Of a DNA stretch of 58,453 nt, positions 1-8,657 are shown in pieces (within the stretch, counting starts at the first letter, position 1; every line of letters begins with the position of its first letter). This DNA comes from Cuniculiplasma sp052315315 (GTDB taxonomy: Archaea > Thermoplasmatota > Thermoplasmata > Thermoplasmatales > Thermoplasmataceae), in assembly GCA_052315315.1 (NCBI GenBank), contig JBLSDE010000009.1, forward strand, positions 1 to 58,453. Reading direction: 5' to 3'. The position numbers were made by a program, and so were the translations under genes. Below the pieces are notes generated by a model. The model worked only from the letters and a program-made list of their open reading frames with translations. It searched no databases and was not told where the DNA came from.

Positions 1-26
1 GATATCTTTTTATCAAACTCTTCCAT
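1..26 (-). CDS. IS256-family transposase, first codons only (partial)
   Basis: The ATG is at 26-24 on the minus strand and the next eight codons match the start of the transposase at 58141. The gene runs off the left edge of the window. It is identified only through its identity with the right-hand copy. Confidence 0.8.
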
Positions 27-33
27 TATTCAT

Positions 34-61
34 TGCCTCCTTTGGTTGTTCTTAGGAGGCA
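34..61 (-). promoter_or_regulatory. Stem-loop covering the transposase ribosome-binding site (left copy)
   Basis: Perfect 8-bp arms (TGCCTCCT at 34-41 and AGGAGGCA at 54-61) flank a 12-nt loop. On the minus-strand transcript the 3' arm contains the AGGAGG Shine-Dalgarno sequence of the transposase. One of the three differences from the right copy falls in the loop, so the stem is conserved in both copies. Confidence 0.7.
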
Positions 62-230
62 TCCTTTTATGTTTCATGAAATTTATCCATTGTTGATGGA
101 GTCATTTCATTTGTTCTTACACAAAATTCGGGATACTATCTTTGTCACAAATTGAATTTAAGAAGATGCATCTTTCATTTAAAATCATGAAAATCCTTTA
201 TAATAAAGCAAACATAATGTGATGATAAAA

Positions 231-686
231 ATGAAAATAGCTACATTTGAGACTACAATGGGGACCTTCAAGGTTCAGCTGGATGATAAGGAGATGCCAA
301 TAACAGCTGGTAATTTTATAAAACTTGCAGAAAAGGGCTTTTACAACGGAACTATCTTTCACAGGGTTATAGACAATTTCATGGTACAGGGTGGAGACCC
401 AACAGGAACAGGAATGGGTGGCCCGGGTTATACCATAAAGGATGAATTTTCAAAAGATAATCATAATAAAAAAGGGACAATCTCAATGGCAAATGCGGGA
501 CCAAATACGGGAGGAAGCCAATTTTTCATAAATCTCGTCGATAATCTATATCTCGACGGAAAACACCCAGTATTTGGACACGTAATTGAAGGCATGGAAG
601 TTGTGCAGAAAATGGGAAAAGCTAAGACGGATAGAAATGACAGACCATTAATAGATATAAAAATAATTAAATGCACAATTCAATGA
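231..686 (+). CDS. Cyclophilin-type peptidyl-prolyl cis-trans isomerase
   Basis: This is a cytoplasmic prolyl isomerase of the cyclophilin family, which assists protein folding. The active-site stretch FHRVIDNFMVQGGDPTGTG lies near residues 44-62 and GGSQFFI follows about 40 residues later, both hallmarks of the family. The product is about 151 aa, the small single-domain size usual in archaea. The frame is open from a GTG at 219 and an ATG at 222. The ATG at 231 is preferred because homologues begin directly with the first strand and a TATA-like TTTATAAT lies at 198-205, consistent with a leaderless mRNA. The gene ends tail to tail with pncB, overlapping it by 7 nt. Confidence 0.93.
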   Translation: MKIATFETTMGTFKVQLDDKEMPITAGNFIKLAEKGFYNGTIFHRVIDNFMVQGGDPTGTGMGGPGYTIKDEFSKDNHNKKGTISMANAGPNTGGSQFFINLVDNLYLDGKHPVFGHVIEGMEVVQKMGKAKTDRNDRPLIDIKIIKCTIQ

Positions 687-1849
687 TAGTTGATCATTTC
701 CATAGCACGGGAGATACATCTATTTCTTGATTCAAGTGGTGTATCCCTTTTATTTATATTCCCATTTTCTATAGATTTTGTAAGTATTGATTCCATTGAC
801 GCCCCATGGCACTCCTTTTTACTTCCATAGGGGGTGATCAATACTTTTTTGCATTCTTTACACATTAATACGTCTTTTTTGCCCGAGAACTTCCCCTTTT
901 TTGCTATGGGATAATTACCTACCTGAACTATATCCATGGCGAAGTCCTGGGTCTTGCCCGAAGCTATGGAGGTTCCAATCCCAAAGGAATCGGCACCTGC
1001 ATCTTTTAATTCCTTAATTTGTTCCTTTTTGATTCCTCCCGAAACCATTATCTTAATATTGGTGTATCCTCGTAAATTCAATTCCCATCTTACTTCTCTT
1101 ACTATAGCTGGGAAGTTTCCTCGTCTGGAAGAGTGAGTATCCAATCTTAAAAAATCAATTTCTGGAAATTTCTCTGCAGCTTCTATTGCTTTAATCTTTT
1201 CATCCCCAAAGGTATCAATTAAAAGTGTTCTGGAGCCTTTCGGATAATTATCGTTAATATACTTCCATGCAACATCCTCTCCCAAAAGAATCGCTATGGA
1301 GTGTGGCATGGTTCCAACAGGTTTGAGGCCTATTGCCTCCGCCCCTAGAATACCCGATACCCCTGCAGCCCCTCCTATGTAGGCTGCCCTGTCTATCATG
1401 GGAGAAATGGCTGGATGCATTCTCCTTATACCAAAGGAAAAGAACTCTTTTGGATAACATTCCATAAATACCCTGGTAGATTCTGTACTAATACCTGTTG
1501 ATTGACATAGCATTCCAAGAATTGCGGTTTCATAAACCATAATATCTGAATACTTTCCCTCGATCACCAAAAAGGGTATTGGCCTTCCGTTGCTATCCCT
1601 TGGTGATATGATCGTGCCTTCAGGTATTGCCCACAGATTTATGGGCTTGCCTTCAAGTAGATTTAAAACTTCCTGTAATCCAGTGAAAGTTACCCATTCG
1701 TCATTTGATGACAGAGTAACTTCAACCACCACATTATCATCTGATGATTTATCCTTAACCAGGTCTTCATTCCTGCTGAAATAAACGTCACTTGCCTTTC
1801 CTTCAAGTATTTCTTCTTCTGTCGCAATGTAAAATTTACCTTTCCACAT
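680..1849 (-). CDS. pncB: Nicotinate phosphoribosyltransferase
   Basis: Converts nicotinate and PRPP to nicotinate mononucleotide in NAD salvage. The 389-aa product has the size and layout of the short archaeal NAPRTase. It carries the phosphate-binding region IMVSGGIKKEQIKEL followed by DSFGIGTSIASG. Near the C-terminus is a CxxC...C cluster (CKECKK, then KKECHG), the zinc-binding knuckle known from the Thermoplasma enzyme. The start overlaps the end of pncA by 14 nt, so the two are co-transcribed. The upstream nicotinamidase supplies its substrate, and nadM at 34328 could process its product. Confidence 0.93.
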   Translation of the reverse strand: MWKGKFYIATEEEILEGKASDVYFSRNEDLVKDKSSDDNVVVEVTLSSNDEWVTFTGLQEVLNLLEGKPINLWAIPEGTIISPRDSNGRPIPFLVIEGKYSDIMVYETAILGMLCQSTGISTESTRVFMECYPKEFFSFGIRRMHPAISPMIDRAAYIGGAAGVSGILGAEAIGLKPVGTMPHSIAILLGEDVAWKYINDNYPKGSRTLLIDTFGDEKIKAIEAAEKFPEIDFLRLDTHSSRRGNFPAIVREVRWELNLRGYTNIKIMVSGGIKKEQIKELKDAGADSFGIGTSIASGKTQDFAMDIVQVGNYPIAKKGKFSGKKDVLMCKECKKVLITPYGSKKECHGASMESILTKSIENGNINKRDTPLESRNRCISRAMEMINYH

Positions 1850-2399
1850 AGATATCCTCGAATTCCCTTAGTGAGATTACCTTTACGCCGTAAATTGTCT
1901 TCATTCTTTCAACTGCATCCCTATGATTTTTTTGTTCTATGCTTGTACAGAGGTCTTCAATCAGGCTGATACTATATCCCCTGAAGAATGCACCTGCAAC
2001 AGTATGCTGGACACATATATCTGTACTTATGCCGCTTATATACAACCTTCCTATCCCTCTTGCTCGCAAATAACCGTCCAGATCGGAATCAAAAAAAGCG
2101 TCATAGTGTCTTTTCGGTATAATCCTTGAAGCAAATCTTGAAAGATCACCATACAGTTCTGAACCCTTTGTTCCATCCAGGCAGTGTTCACCCCATATTT
2201 TAAACTCTGGGTCATTAACTATATGGGCATCCCTTGTCATTACAATCTCAATTTTTCCATATAATTTCTCCACAATTTTTCTTGTTTCATTGGCTATTTT
2301 GACTGCCCTATCACTGCCGAATTTACCATCGACAAAATCACCCACAAGATCTATTACGACTAGTGCCGCATTTTCATTGTTTAAACCATGTGACATCAT
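1836..2399 (-). CDS. pncA: Nicotinamidase (isochorismatase-like hydrolase)
   Basis: Deamidates nicotinamide to nicotinate. The catalytic triad of the cysteine hydrolase family is visible, numbered from the ATG at 2399: Asp17 in VVIDLVGDF, Lys96 in KRHYDAFFDS and Cys129 in GISTDICVQHT. Metal-site residues include Asp and His in the TRDAHIV segment. A GTG at 2405 is also in frame; ATG codons at 2399 and 2396 are more likely starts. The gene overlaps the end of cysS by about 26 nt and the start of pncB by 14 nt, forming a tight cysS-pncA-pncB unit. Confidence 0.9.
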   Translation of the reverse strand: MMSHGLNNENAALVVIDLVGDFVDGKFGSDRAVKIANETRKIVEKLYGKIEIVMTRDAHIVNDPEFKIWGEHCLDGTKGSELYGDLSRFASRIIPKRHYDAFFDSDLDGYLRARGIGRLYISGISTDICVQHTVAGAFFRGYSISLIEDLCTSIEQKNHRDAVERMKTIYGVKVISLREFEDIYVER

Positions 2400-3735
2400 T
2401 TCCACTGTCCTCCACGGTTATTCCTGATTCAGAAAGAGCTTTCCTTATCCAGTCGGATTCCTTATACATCTTTTTTTCCTTCAATGTTCTTCTGAGTTCT
2501 AACATACTTTCAATGCTATCTGACTTCATTTGAACTATTGTATTATCCCTAACCACTCCTAATACCTCTTGAGCTATTTTAAATGCCTCCCTTAAATTTA
2601 TCACTTCTTCTTCATCAAGTTCATCATGCTTGAATATCTCTGAAGCAATCTCGCCTAGTGTTACAAGAACCATTCTTGTATTAAAATTATCATCGAGGTA
2701 ACCTAAAAGCGTTTTCAGGAAATCCTTTAACCTCAGTTTGCCCTTGCCAATCCTAATGGAGTTTAGTTTGGCAAATGCACGATTCAGGTACATGACATTT
2801 TGTGCTGATTGTTCCATTAAATCCCAAGAAAAATCCATTTCTGAAGAGTAGTTAGAGGATAGAAACATATATCTGACGACTTCCTTTGAATATCTTTCCA
2901 GAACTTCTCTTGCTGAAATTCCGTTGTTAAGTGATTTTGACATCTTTTCCCCATTTATTCTAATTAACCCAGAATAGGTCCATGTTTTGCATACGTTTGA
3001 ATTACCCTTTATGCATCTAAGTAAGGCAAGCTCAGATTCATTATGTGGGAATTTCAGATCTGCACCAGCTCCGTGGATGTCAAGAACTGCACCAATATAT
3101 CTTCTTATGATGGCACTATCCTCAATATGCCATCCTGGCCTCCCCTCACCCCATGGTGAGTTCCAATATGGTTCACCAGACTTCCTGAACTTCCACAAAA
3201 CAAAGTCTCTTGGATCCTCCTTCAAATCAGATACCTGAGCTCTCTTACCAGAGACTTGCTTTTCAGCCACCTGTTTTGAAAGAACCCCATATTCTTTGTC
3301 CATCCAAACCCTGAAATATACCCCATCTGGAAGACGATATACATAACCTCTCTTATCAAGCATTTTTATCATTGTAATTATGTCCTTTATTGATTTGGTG
3401 GCCCTTGCATAAAAACTAACAGAATCGATACCGGCCCTACGCATTAGAGATATATACTCCTCTGTGTATTTCTCCGATAATTTTATTGCGTCCTCATTTG
3501 TCTCTATGGCCTTATTGATAATTTTATCGTCCACATCTGTAATGTTTTGGATATACAGAACGGAAAAACCAGAATATCTCAGATACTTTACCATTGAGTC
3601 GTAAATTATATATGTTTTTAAATGACCAAGATGGGGTGTGTCATAAACCGTGGGCCCACATACATATACCTTGAGGGTATTGGACTTGTTTTTTAGAACT
3701 GTGTAACTGCCGGTGAGTTCATTCCATATTCTCAT
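2374..3735 (-). CDS. cysS: Cysteinyl-tRNA synthetase
   Basis: Class I aminoacyl-tRNA synthetase charging tRNA-Cys. The zinc ligand Cys26 lies in VCGPTVYD. The HIGH motif is HLGH at 35-38. The KMSKS loop GEKMSKSLNNG lies a little past mid-protein. The WHIEDSAI segment, with its zinc and adenylate residues, is also present. The length of 453 aa is normal. It is the first gene of the operon with pncA and pncB. The start is the first ATG of the frame. The nearest TATA-like sequence is weak, so the promoter is uncertain. Confidence 0.96.
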   Translation of the reverse strand: MRIWNELTGSYTVLKNKSNTLKVYVCGPTVYDTPHLGHLKTYIIYDSMVKYLRYSGFSVLYIQNITDVDDKIINKAIETNEDAIKLSEKYTEEYISLMRRAGIDSVSFYARATKSIKDIITMIKMLDKRGYVYRLPDGVYFRVWMDKEYGVLSKQVAEKQVSGKRAQVSDLKEDPRDFVLWKFRKSGEPYWNSPWGEGRPGWHIEDSAIIRRYIGAVLDIHGAGADLKFPHNESELALLRCIKGNSNVCKTWTYSGLIRINGEKMSKSLNNGISAREVLERYSKEVVRYMFLSSNYSSEMDFSWDLMEQSAQNVMYLNRAFAKLNSIRIGKGKLRLKDFLKTLLGYLDDNFNTRMVLVTLGEIASEIFKHDELDEEEVINLREAFKIAQEVLGVVRDNTIVQMKSDSIESMLELRRTLKEKKMYKESDWIRKALSESGITVEDSGNDVTWFKQ

Positions 3736-4121
3736 ACATGAGTATTACCTTATGAGTTTAAGATAGTTTCTATGTGAGTGTATAACCAATTTGTTTAGTT
3801 CAAAAAGTACTATAAATTAAAGGTCGTGAATGCATATCTGAGGATAGGAAAAGATTATTCGTAATTAATATATCATTAATTTTAATGATTATGGTGAATA
3901 AGGTTTTTGTAAGACTGGTATGAGAAATCCATTAAAATCTTGAAATTCTATTGAAAATGAGGTTTTGTGATTTTAAATGCTTCTCTTCGATGGAAAGTAT
4001 GAATATCTATTATCCCAATTCTACGTTTTCACCAACCTGGTTCCATGATAACCTATGAATGGAAGAATGAAGCACATTGGATTTCTAAATCTTTAAATAA
4101 AAAATTCCCATGATATACTCA
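3736..4121. other. Intergenic stretch between divergent genes
   Basis: About 385 nt between the divergent cysS and the helical-protein gene. It should hold both promoters. I see no open reading frame or tRNA-like fold. It has an AT-rich inverted repeat with 8-bp arms, ATCATTAA at 3872-3879 and TTAATGAT at 3882-3889, separated by two bases. No function can be assigned. Confidence 0.5.
4091..4100 (+). promoter_or_regulatory. TATA box of the SPFH module
   Basis: CTTTAAATAA is centred about 26 nt before the ATG at 4122. This places the expected transcription start on that codon and supports it over the ATG at 4110. Confidence 0.6.
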
Positions 4122-4667
4122 ATGACCGAGAATAGCGGGAATGATATTCGCAACAAAGTTGAGAATGATCGCTCCCTTCTTAAGAAGATTGAATTATTTA
4201 TTCCGGGATTTTCTGGATACAGGGAAAAGGAAGATATAAGGTCTGCCGACGAATTACTCAGGAGTCAGCTGGCTAAGATGGTTGAAGAGTCAACGAACAA
4301 TTTGAAGGATTTGAGGCAGAATCTGGTTAATTGCTTCAAGCTTGAACCTCTTAACCAATTGGGTACTCTGATTTCAAATGCTGAATCTCTAAAAAATATT
4401 ATTGTGGATGCTGAGCAGGGTTATTCAGGTATCGCCTTTTCCATTAAGATTGACGATAGAACCCTTGACAATCTCTACGAATATGACTATGGAATTCTTT
4501 CTTCCCTGGATAAACTTATCAAAATGACAGAAACCGCAGAGAATCTTTGCGATGAAGACACAGTACAAATTGTGAATGCATTTAATAATATGAATGATGC
4601 AATTAAGCAGGCAAAGCAATACTGGAATATGAGAATTGAAAGTGTTGAAAATATTAAGGTGAAATAA
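4122..4667 (+). CDS. Conserved helical protein of an SPFH/zinc-ribbon module
   Basis: A soluble, highly charged protein of about 181 aa, predicted mostly alpha-helical, with no signal peptide or membrane segment. Near residues 28-40 it has FIPGFSGYREKEDIRSADELL, which resembles a conserved GYREKE motif I recall from hypothetical proteins next to SPFH-domain genes. The ATG at 4122 is chosen over 4110 because of the TATA spacing. The stop overlaps the next start (TAATG), so translation is probably coupled with the SPFH gene. Biochemical function is unknown; a partner or scaffold role for the SPFH protein is inference. Confidence 0.75.
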   Translation: MTENSGNDIRNKVENDRSLLKKIELFIPGFSGYREKEDIRSADELLRSQLAKMVEESTNNLKDLRQNLVNCFKLEPLNQLGTLISNAESLKNIIVDAEQGYSGIAFSIKIDDRTLDNLYEYDYGILSSLDKLIKMTETAENLCDEDTVQIVNAFNNMNDAIKQAKQYWNMRIESVENIKVK

Positions 4668-5818
4668 TGTTCGGTAAGAAATCCAAAGATATACCCTACT
4701 CAGGGGGAAGTGTGGCTGGATCCATAACTATTGCTTGGGAGACACAATTTAAAGAGGGAAACTCTATGTGGAAAGTTCCCAGGCTCATAAGGCTAAACGA
4801 CAATATTGTGGTCAGAGAGGATGAAACGGCGGTCTTCTATCGGGATGGGAAGGTCTTAACTTACTTTGATAAACCGGGAAGATATGCTCTTACAGATTTC
4901 AATGCCCCGGTTGTAGGCGAATTGTTGAAGTTCTTCACTGGTGTGCAGCAACAGGCCGAAGTCTATTATCTTCAGAGAAGAGTGATGGACGGAAAATATG
5001 GAAGTGAATCGCCATATCAGTTTTCCGATCCCACTTTTGGAATTGTAAATCTAAGAGTTTTTGGAGAATACAGATGGAAAATTTCTGACCCCGGTCAGTT
5101 TATTAATCAGTTTGTGGGTACTTTCAATGCAGCCACATCTGCTGATGTAGAATCGAGACTGAGAGAACAGATAGTTCTTTTGATTTACACGACCATAGGA
5201 AAGATGAAGGAAAACGGAATTAAAGTTACTGATCTTCCAGCGAATCTTCCCACCATTGAGCAGGCAGTACTTGGTCTCTCAACCCAGAATTTCCAGCAGT
5301 ATGGTATTGAAATAGACAAGCTGCAGGGCATAAACATAACTCTGCCAGATGAAGTCCAAAAAGCCATCGATACAAGGTCCGAAATGTCTGTGCTTGGTGT
5401 GAATTATTTACAGTACCAGGCAGGTCAGGCCATGGTGGACGCTTCAAAGAATCCCAATGGTTTTGCAGGACTTGGAGCAGGAATGGGCGTGGGGATGGGC
5501 GCTGGTGCTGGTGTGGGATATGCCATGTCTGGTCCCCTGATGCAGGGAGCACAGCAACAGACAAAACCGTGTCCAAAGTGCGGATCGATTATACCTGCTT
5601 CATCTGCCTTTTGCCCCAACTGCGGATTTGATATGAGGAGCAGTCAAACGAATACGATAAAATGCCCAAAATGTGGTGCCAATATACCGGCTGGTTCTAA
5701 ATTCTGTCCTGAATGTGGCCAATCACTTTCTGTACCACAGACAGTTAAATGCCCTAAATGCGGAGCAGAAAGCCCTGCAGGTACTAAATTCTGCCCAGAG
5801 TGCGGAGAAAAATTGTGA
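4667..5818 (+). CDS. SPFH/band-7 domain protein with three C-terminal zinc ribbons
   Basis: Residues 1 to about 250 form a virion-core-like SPFH domain: VVREDETAVFYRDGKVL, then a long strand-helix region with LREQIVLLIYTTIGKMKENG. A glycine/alanine/methionine-rich linker follows (GAGMGVGMGAGAGVGYAM). Three double-CxxC zinc ribbons complete the 383-aa protein, each of the form CPKCG...FCPxCG. No N-terminal membrane segment is apparent, unlike classical stomatins. The family resembles bacterial YdjI-type SPFH proteins, thought to form membrane-associated oligomers. It is the middle gene of the module. The exact role is unknown. Confidence 0.85.
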   Translation: MFGKKSKDIPYSGGSVAGSITIAWETQFKEGNSMWKVPRLIRLNDNIVVREDETAVFYRDGKVLTYFDKPGRYALTDFNAPVVGELLKFFTGVQQQAEVYYLQRRVMDGKYGSESPYQFSDPTFGIVNLRVFGEYRWKISDPGQFINQFVGTFNAATSADVESRLREQIVLLIYTTIGKMKENGIKVTDLPANLPTIEQAVLGLSTQNFQQYGIEIDKLQGINITLPDEVQKAIDTRSEMSVLGVNYLQYQAGQAMVDASKNPNGFAGLGAGMGVGMGAGAGVGYAMSGPLMQGAQQQTKPCPKCGSIIPASSAFCPNCGFDMRSSQTNTIKCPKCGANIPAGSKFCPECGQSLSVPQTVKCPKCGAESPAGTKFCPECGEKL

Positions 5819-5827
5819 GGTGAATGA

Positions 5828-6838
5828 ATGTTTTGTATAAAATGTGGAACGCAACTACCAGATGATGCAAAGTTTTGTTCGAAATGTGGAACTCCAGTTT
5901 CCGGTCAGAGTAATTCTCAGACAGGAACTCAGGATAAAAACGATAGGCAGACCATAGCATCTGCCTCGGTTACTGAACTTAAATGCCCAGGATGTGGTGC
6001 CCCGATTAAACCAGTTGAGGGCGAAACCGTTGTAACATGCGAATACTGTGGTACCAGTGTTAGTCTGAATATAAATGGTTGGCAAAATATCTCAAAACAT
6101 ACCATGCTTTTGCTGAAACTTGAGGACACTTCCTCTCTGAGAGAAACCATAAAGAAACATATGGATCATGGGTTGTTTGGTAAACACATATTCGAGGAAT
6201 CCAAGGAGGAGGATTTGAGCCTAACATATGTCCCATACTGGATAGTCCCTGTCTCCTCAACAACAACGTATAAGTACCTGAGTATTGCCTCAGAGGTGGG
6301 AAACCTAGCTCTCGATGCTGCAGTAATGGGAGCAATGGATGAAGGTATGAATCGTGGAGGTATGGGTGGAGGAATGATAGATGGTATGATGATAGGCGGG
6401 ATGATGGGTGGAGGTATGATGGGATCCAATAATTCGGTGAGAGGTGGAACCCTTGCAAATAATTACAATTTCCCGGTGGTTGCCATAAAGGGGAATGATA
6501 AACTCCAACCTAAAAATTACAAAATGCCACTGGATCAAAGGGTTCCCTATGACAAGAATAAGATAATGCCCAGTATCAAGGTATTAAATGGTGACGTTGA
6601 CGAGGAAACGGCAAAGGAATTAAGCAAGACCTATGTTGCCAGGGAGCAGGAGGAGATGGTAAGGCAGAAGTATCATCACATAGAAAGTTTGAACACACAG
6701 TCTTCCGCATCTACACCTGAACTTATTCATGTTCCGGTATGGGTTGGAAAATACTCACATAAAAAGAATGAATACTTCATAGCCATAGACGCCTCAACAG
6801 GGAGTGTGTTAAATAGCGATATTGAAAAAATTAAGTGA
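5828..6838 (+). CDS. Zinc-ribbon protein with a Met/Gly-rich segment
   Basis: The 336-aa protein opens with a zinc ribbon (CIKCGTQLPDDAKFCSKCG). A second CxxC pair (CPGCGAPIKP...VTCEYCG) lies at about residues 56-77. A run rich in Met and Gly follows at about residues 175-200 (GGMGGGMIDGMMIGGMMGGG). The C-terminal part ends VPVWVGKYSHKKNEYFIAIDASTGSV, reminiscent of a PepSY-like strand pattern. A GAGGTGA ribosome-binding site lies just before the ATG at 5828, 9 nt after the SPFH gene stop. It is the last gene of the module and ends tail to tail with the hydrolase gene. Function is unknown. Confidence 0.8.
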   Translation: MFCIKCGTQLPDDAKFCSKCGTPVSGQSNSQTGTQDKNDRQTIASASVTELKCPGCGAPIKPVEGETVVTCEYCGTSVSLNINGWQNISKHTMLLLKLEDTSSLRETIKKHMDHGLFGKHIFEESKEEDLSLTYVPYWIVPVSSTTTYKYLSIASEVGNLALDAAVMGAMDEGMNRGGMGGGMIDGMMIGGMMGGGMMGSNNSVRGGTLANNYNFPVVAIKGNDKLQPKNYKMPLDQRVPYDKNKIMPSIKVLNGDVDEETAKELSKTYVAREQEEMVRQKYHHIESLNTQSSASTPELIHVPVWVGKYSHKKNEYFIAIDASTGSVLNSDIEKIK

Positions 6839-7474
6839 TCACTTTTCTGTGATGAAATTATTCACAATTTTAAAAAATTCAGAGGGCTTATCCAGATAGA
6901 CCGGATGACCCGCACCTTTTACTACCTCTAATTTGCTTCCGTGATCCTTTGTAATTTTATCCTTTACATTAGAAAGTGGTGAGATATCATCCTTTTCTCC
7001 CCAAATGAACAACTTAGGTAGTTCGATTTTCCCTATATCTATATTATTAAACCACGCAGGTCCCACTAGTATTAGTTTTTCAAACCTCTCTGGATATAGG
7101 GATGCACTAAGTAGTGCCATTCCGCCCCCCATTGAAGGACCAAGGAGTACAGCTTTTGTCAAATGCAATGCATCCATGAGTTCCTTAACGAAGTATTTTG
7201 CATTACTGATATCCCCTCGTTTTATGCTGAACTCCTCTATGTCAGAAGAATTACCAAAACCAGGATAATCCGGGGCGAAAACAGAAAACCCCAGGTCATT
7301 AAAATTCTTAAAAGCACCTATATCCAACCAGTTCTTGGATGAGAAAGAATATCCATGCAGCATTATTATGCTTCCCTTGGGATTATCTATCTTTGATTCC
7401 CTTAAAAATAACTCCTTATTCTTAATTTTAATTTTTGTATCCATAACCATTTTTTCACCCATTCTGAATGCCAT
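6839..7474 (-). CDS. Alpha/beta hydrolase
   Basis: A small serine hydrolase of the alpha/beta fold, up to 211 aa. The oxyanion segment is LHGYSFSSKNW. The nucleophile elbow is GPSMGGG. The likely catalytic Asp lies in WGEKDDISP and the His in GAGHPVYLDKP. The fold lacks a large lid and resembles ABHD14-like proteins. Downstream methionines (residues 5, 9 and 11) could be the true start. It follows the glycosyltransferase gene by 9 nt and is probably co-transcribed. The substrate cannot be predicted. Confidence 0.85.
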   Translation of the reverse strand: MAFRMGEKMVMDTKIKIKNKELFLRESKIDNPKGSIIMLHGYSFSSKNWLDIGAFKNFNDLGFSVFAPDYPGFGNSSDIEEFSIKRGDISNAKYFVKELMDALHLTKAVLLGPSMGGGMALLSASLYPERFEKLILVGPAWFNNIDIGKIELPKLFIWGEKDDISPLSNVKDKITKDHGSKLEVVKGAGHPVYLDKPSEFFKIVNNFITEK

Positions 7475-7483
7475 ATTATGGCA

Positions 7484-8458
7484 TTACCTTTTCTTAATTT
7501 TGTATTCACTTATATACATCGTCTTCAGAATTCCCCTCCTGATGACCTCAGGAGATTTCAATGCATATTTTATGAGTTTATTTAGGGTTGCCCCAAAGGG
7601 AACCCAATCATAACCCTGCGGTAAATCGACAAATTCAAATTTCTCTATGCCTAGGGTGAAAAGGTTTATTGAATTTTTTAAAAAATTTGACCATGAAATT
7701 GCGTAATCAGACAGATTAGAATCCTTCAATAGAGAAGCAGATATCAAGGAATCCTGGTAAGCCTGATTAAAAAATTTTAAACCTCTTGAAATGAAATCCT
7801 CAAAATTTACTCCACTAATATTCGAAGCACTCTCATGAACTGTATAATTCGTAAGAGTCTGATTATCCTGAAAAAAATACTTCCCATTCAGGAGAGAAAT
7901 CTGAAAGAGGAATGTGTCCATCACCAGACCCACTCGCTTCATCTGGTCGGTGTAATCCATTAGTATGTCCTTCCTAAATGCCATGGAACTTGTATTATAG
8001 TACATTTTATACCGATGCATTTGATCTAATGTTTGGGAATCTATCTTATCAATAAACAGACTATTTTTTGAACTCTTTCCTTTAAGTCCTTTTCCTATGG
8101 TCTCTCCCTTAGCGTTTACCTTTATCATATCGTTATGGTGATAGTCAATACCCTTCTTCTCAAACAACTTCATCACATGATTAATCTTATCCTTTTCAAA
8201 GTAGTCATCATCTTCAAGTATGAAAATAACATCTCCGGATGCTTCTGAGAGCCCCCTTGCGATCTTTGTTCCTAAGGGATCGGCATGTTCCAGAATATTT
8301 ACTGCATTCATGGATTCGATTATCCTGTCTATATTCTCATCAGAATAGTTTTTAACGACAAGTATTTCAGTAGAATCTGATCCTTCTCTAACAGATTTTA
8401 CAGCTCTGGTGACGAAATCCTTTCTATAATGGACCGGGATTATGACGGAGCTCTTCAC
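7484..8458 (-). CDS. Family 2 glycosyltransferase
   Basis: The N-terminus is a GT-A fold nucleotide-sugar binding domain: VIIPVHYRKDFVTRAVKSV, then the DxD-type motif EDDDYFEKDKI that binds the metal and sugar-nucleotide. At 324 aa it has no obvious transmembrane segment. The acceptor is unknown; cell-surface glycan or glycolipid synthesis is the usual role. It is followed at once by the hydrolase gene. Its start lies about 200 nt from the divergent CoA-disulfide-reductase-like gene. Confidence 0.85.
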   Translation of the reverse strand: MKSSVIIPVHYRKDFVTRAVKSVREGSDSTEILVVKNYSDENIDRIIESMNAVNILEHADPLGTKIARGLSEASGDVIFILEDDDYFEKDKINHVMKLFEKKGIDYHHNDMIKVNAKGETIGKGLKGKSSKNSLFIDKIDSQTLDQMHRYKMYYNTSSMAFRKDILMDYTDQMKRVGLVMDTFLFQISLLNGKYFFQDNQTLTNYTVHESASNISGVNFEDFISRGLKFFNQAYQDSLISASLLKDSNLSDYAISWSNFLKNSINLFTLGIEKFEFVDLPQGYDWVPFGATLNKLIKYALKSPEVIRRGILKTMYISEYKIKKR

Positions 8459-8627
8459 ATCTGTTTATTCAACAAAATTATTAATTAATTTATAAAAATT
8501 TTTTTTATTGATGGAGTCCTTCTTCTCCAATGGATGAAGTATTAATTTTTCCGCACTAAAATGATATATGGATTTAATAACAGGATTTGAAGATTCATAT
8601 TTAAGTTGGTGTGGTTTAAAGTCATTG

Positions 8628-8635
8628 TTTTTAAG
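8628..8635 (+). promoter_or_regulatory. TATA-like box of the CoA-disulfide-reductase-like gene
   Basis: TTTTTAAG is centred about 27 nt before the ATG at 8658, the spacing expected for a leaderless transcript. It argues against the longer frame that opens at 8568. Confidence 0.5.
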
Positions 8636-8657
8636 TGAAGAAACCATAATACTACTC

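Larger units (their letters stand above)
1..140 (-). mobile_element. IS256-family element, left copy, 5' end only
   Basis: This segment is the reverse complement of 58027-58166, with three mismatches in 140 aligned positions and no gaps. The outer boundary is the sequence ending ACTATC at 140, equivalent to GATAGTATCCCG at 58027. It holds the element terminus, the transposase leader and the first 26 nt of the transposase gene. The rest of the element lies outside the window, so target duplications and the other end cannot be examined. Confidence 0.9.

Noticed and set aside
5185..6538. Several long antisense frames opposite the SPFH and zinc-ribbon genes
   Set aside because: They mirror Gly/Met-rich and zinc-ribbon codons of the sense genes, giving Pro/His/Ile-rich products typical of shadow frames.
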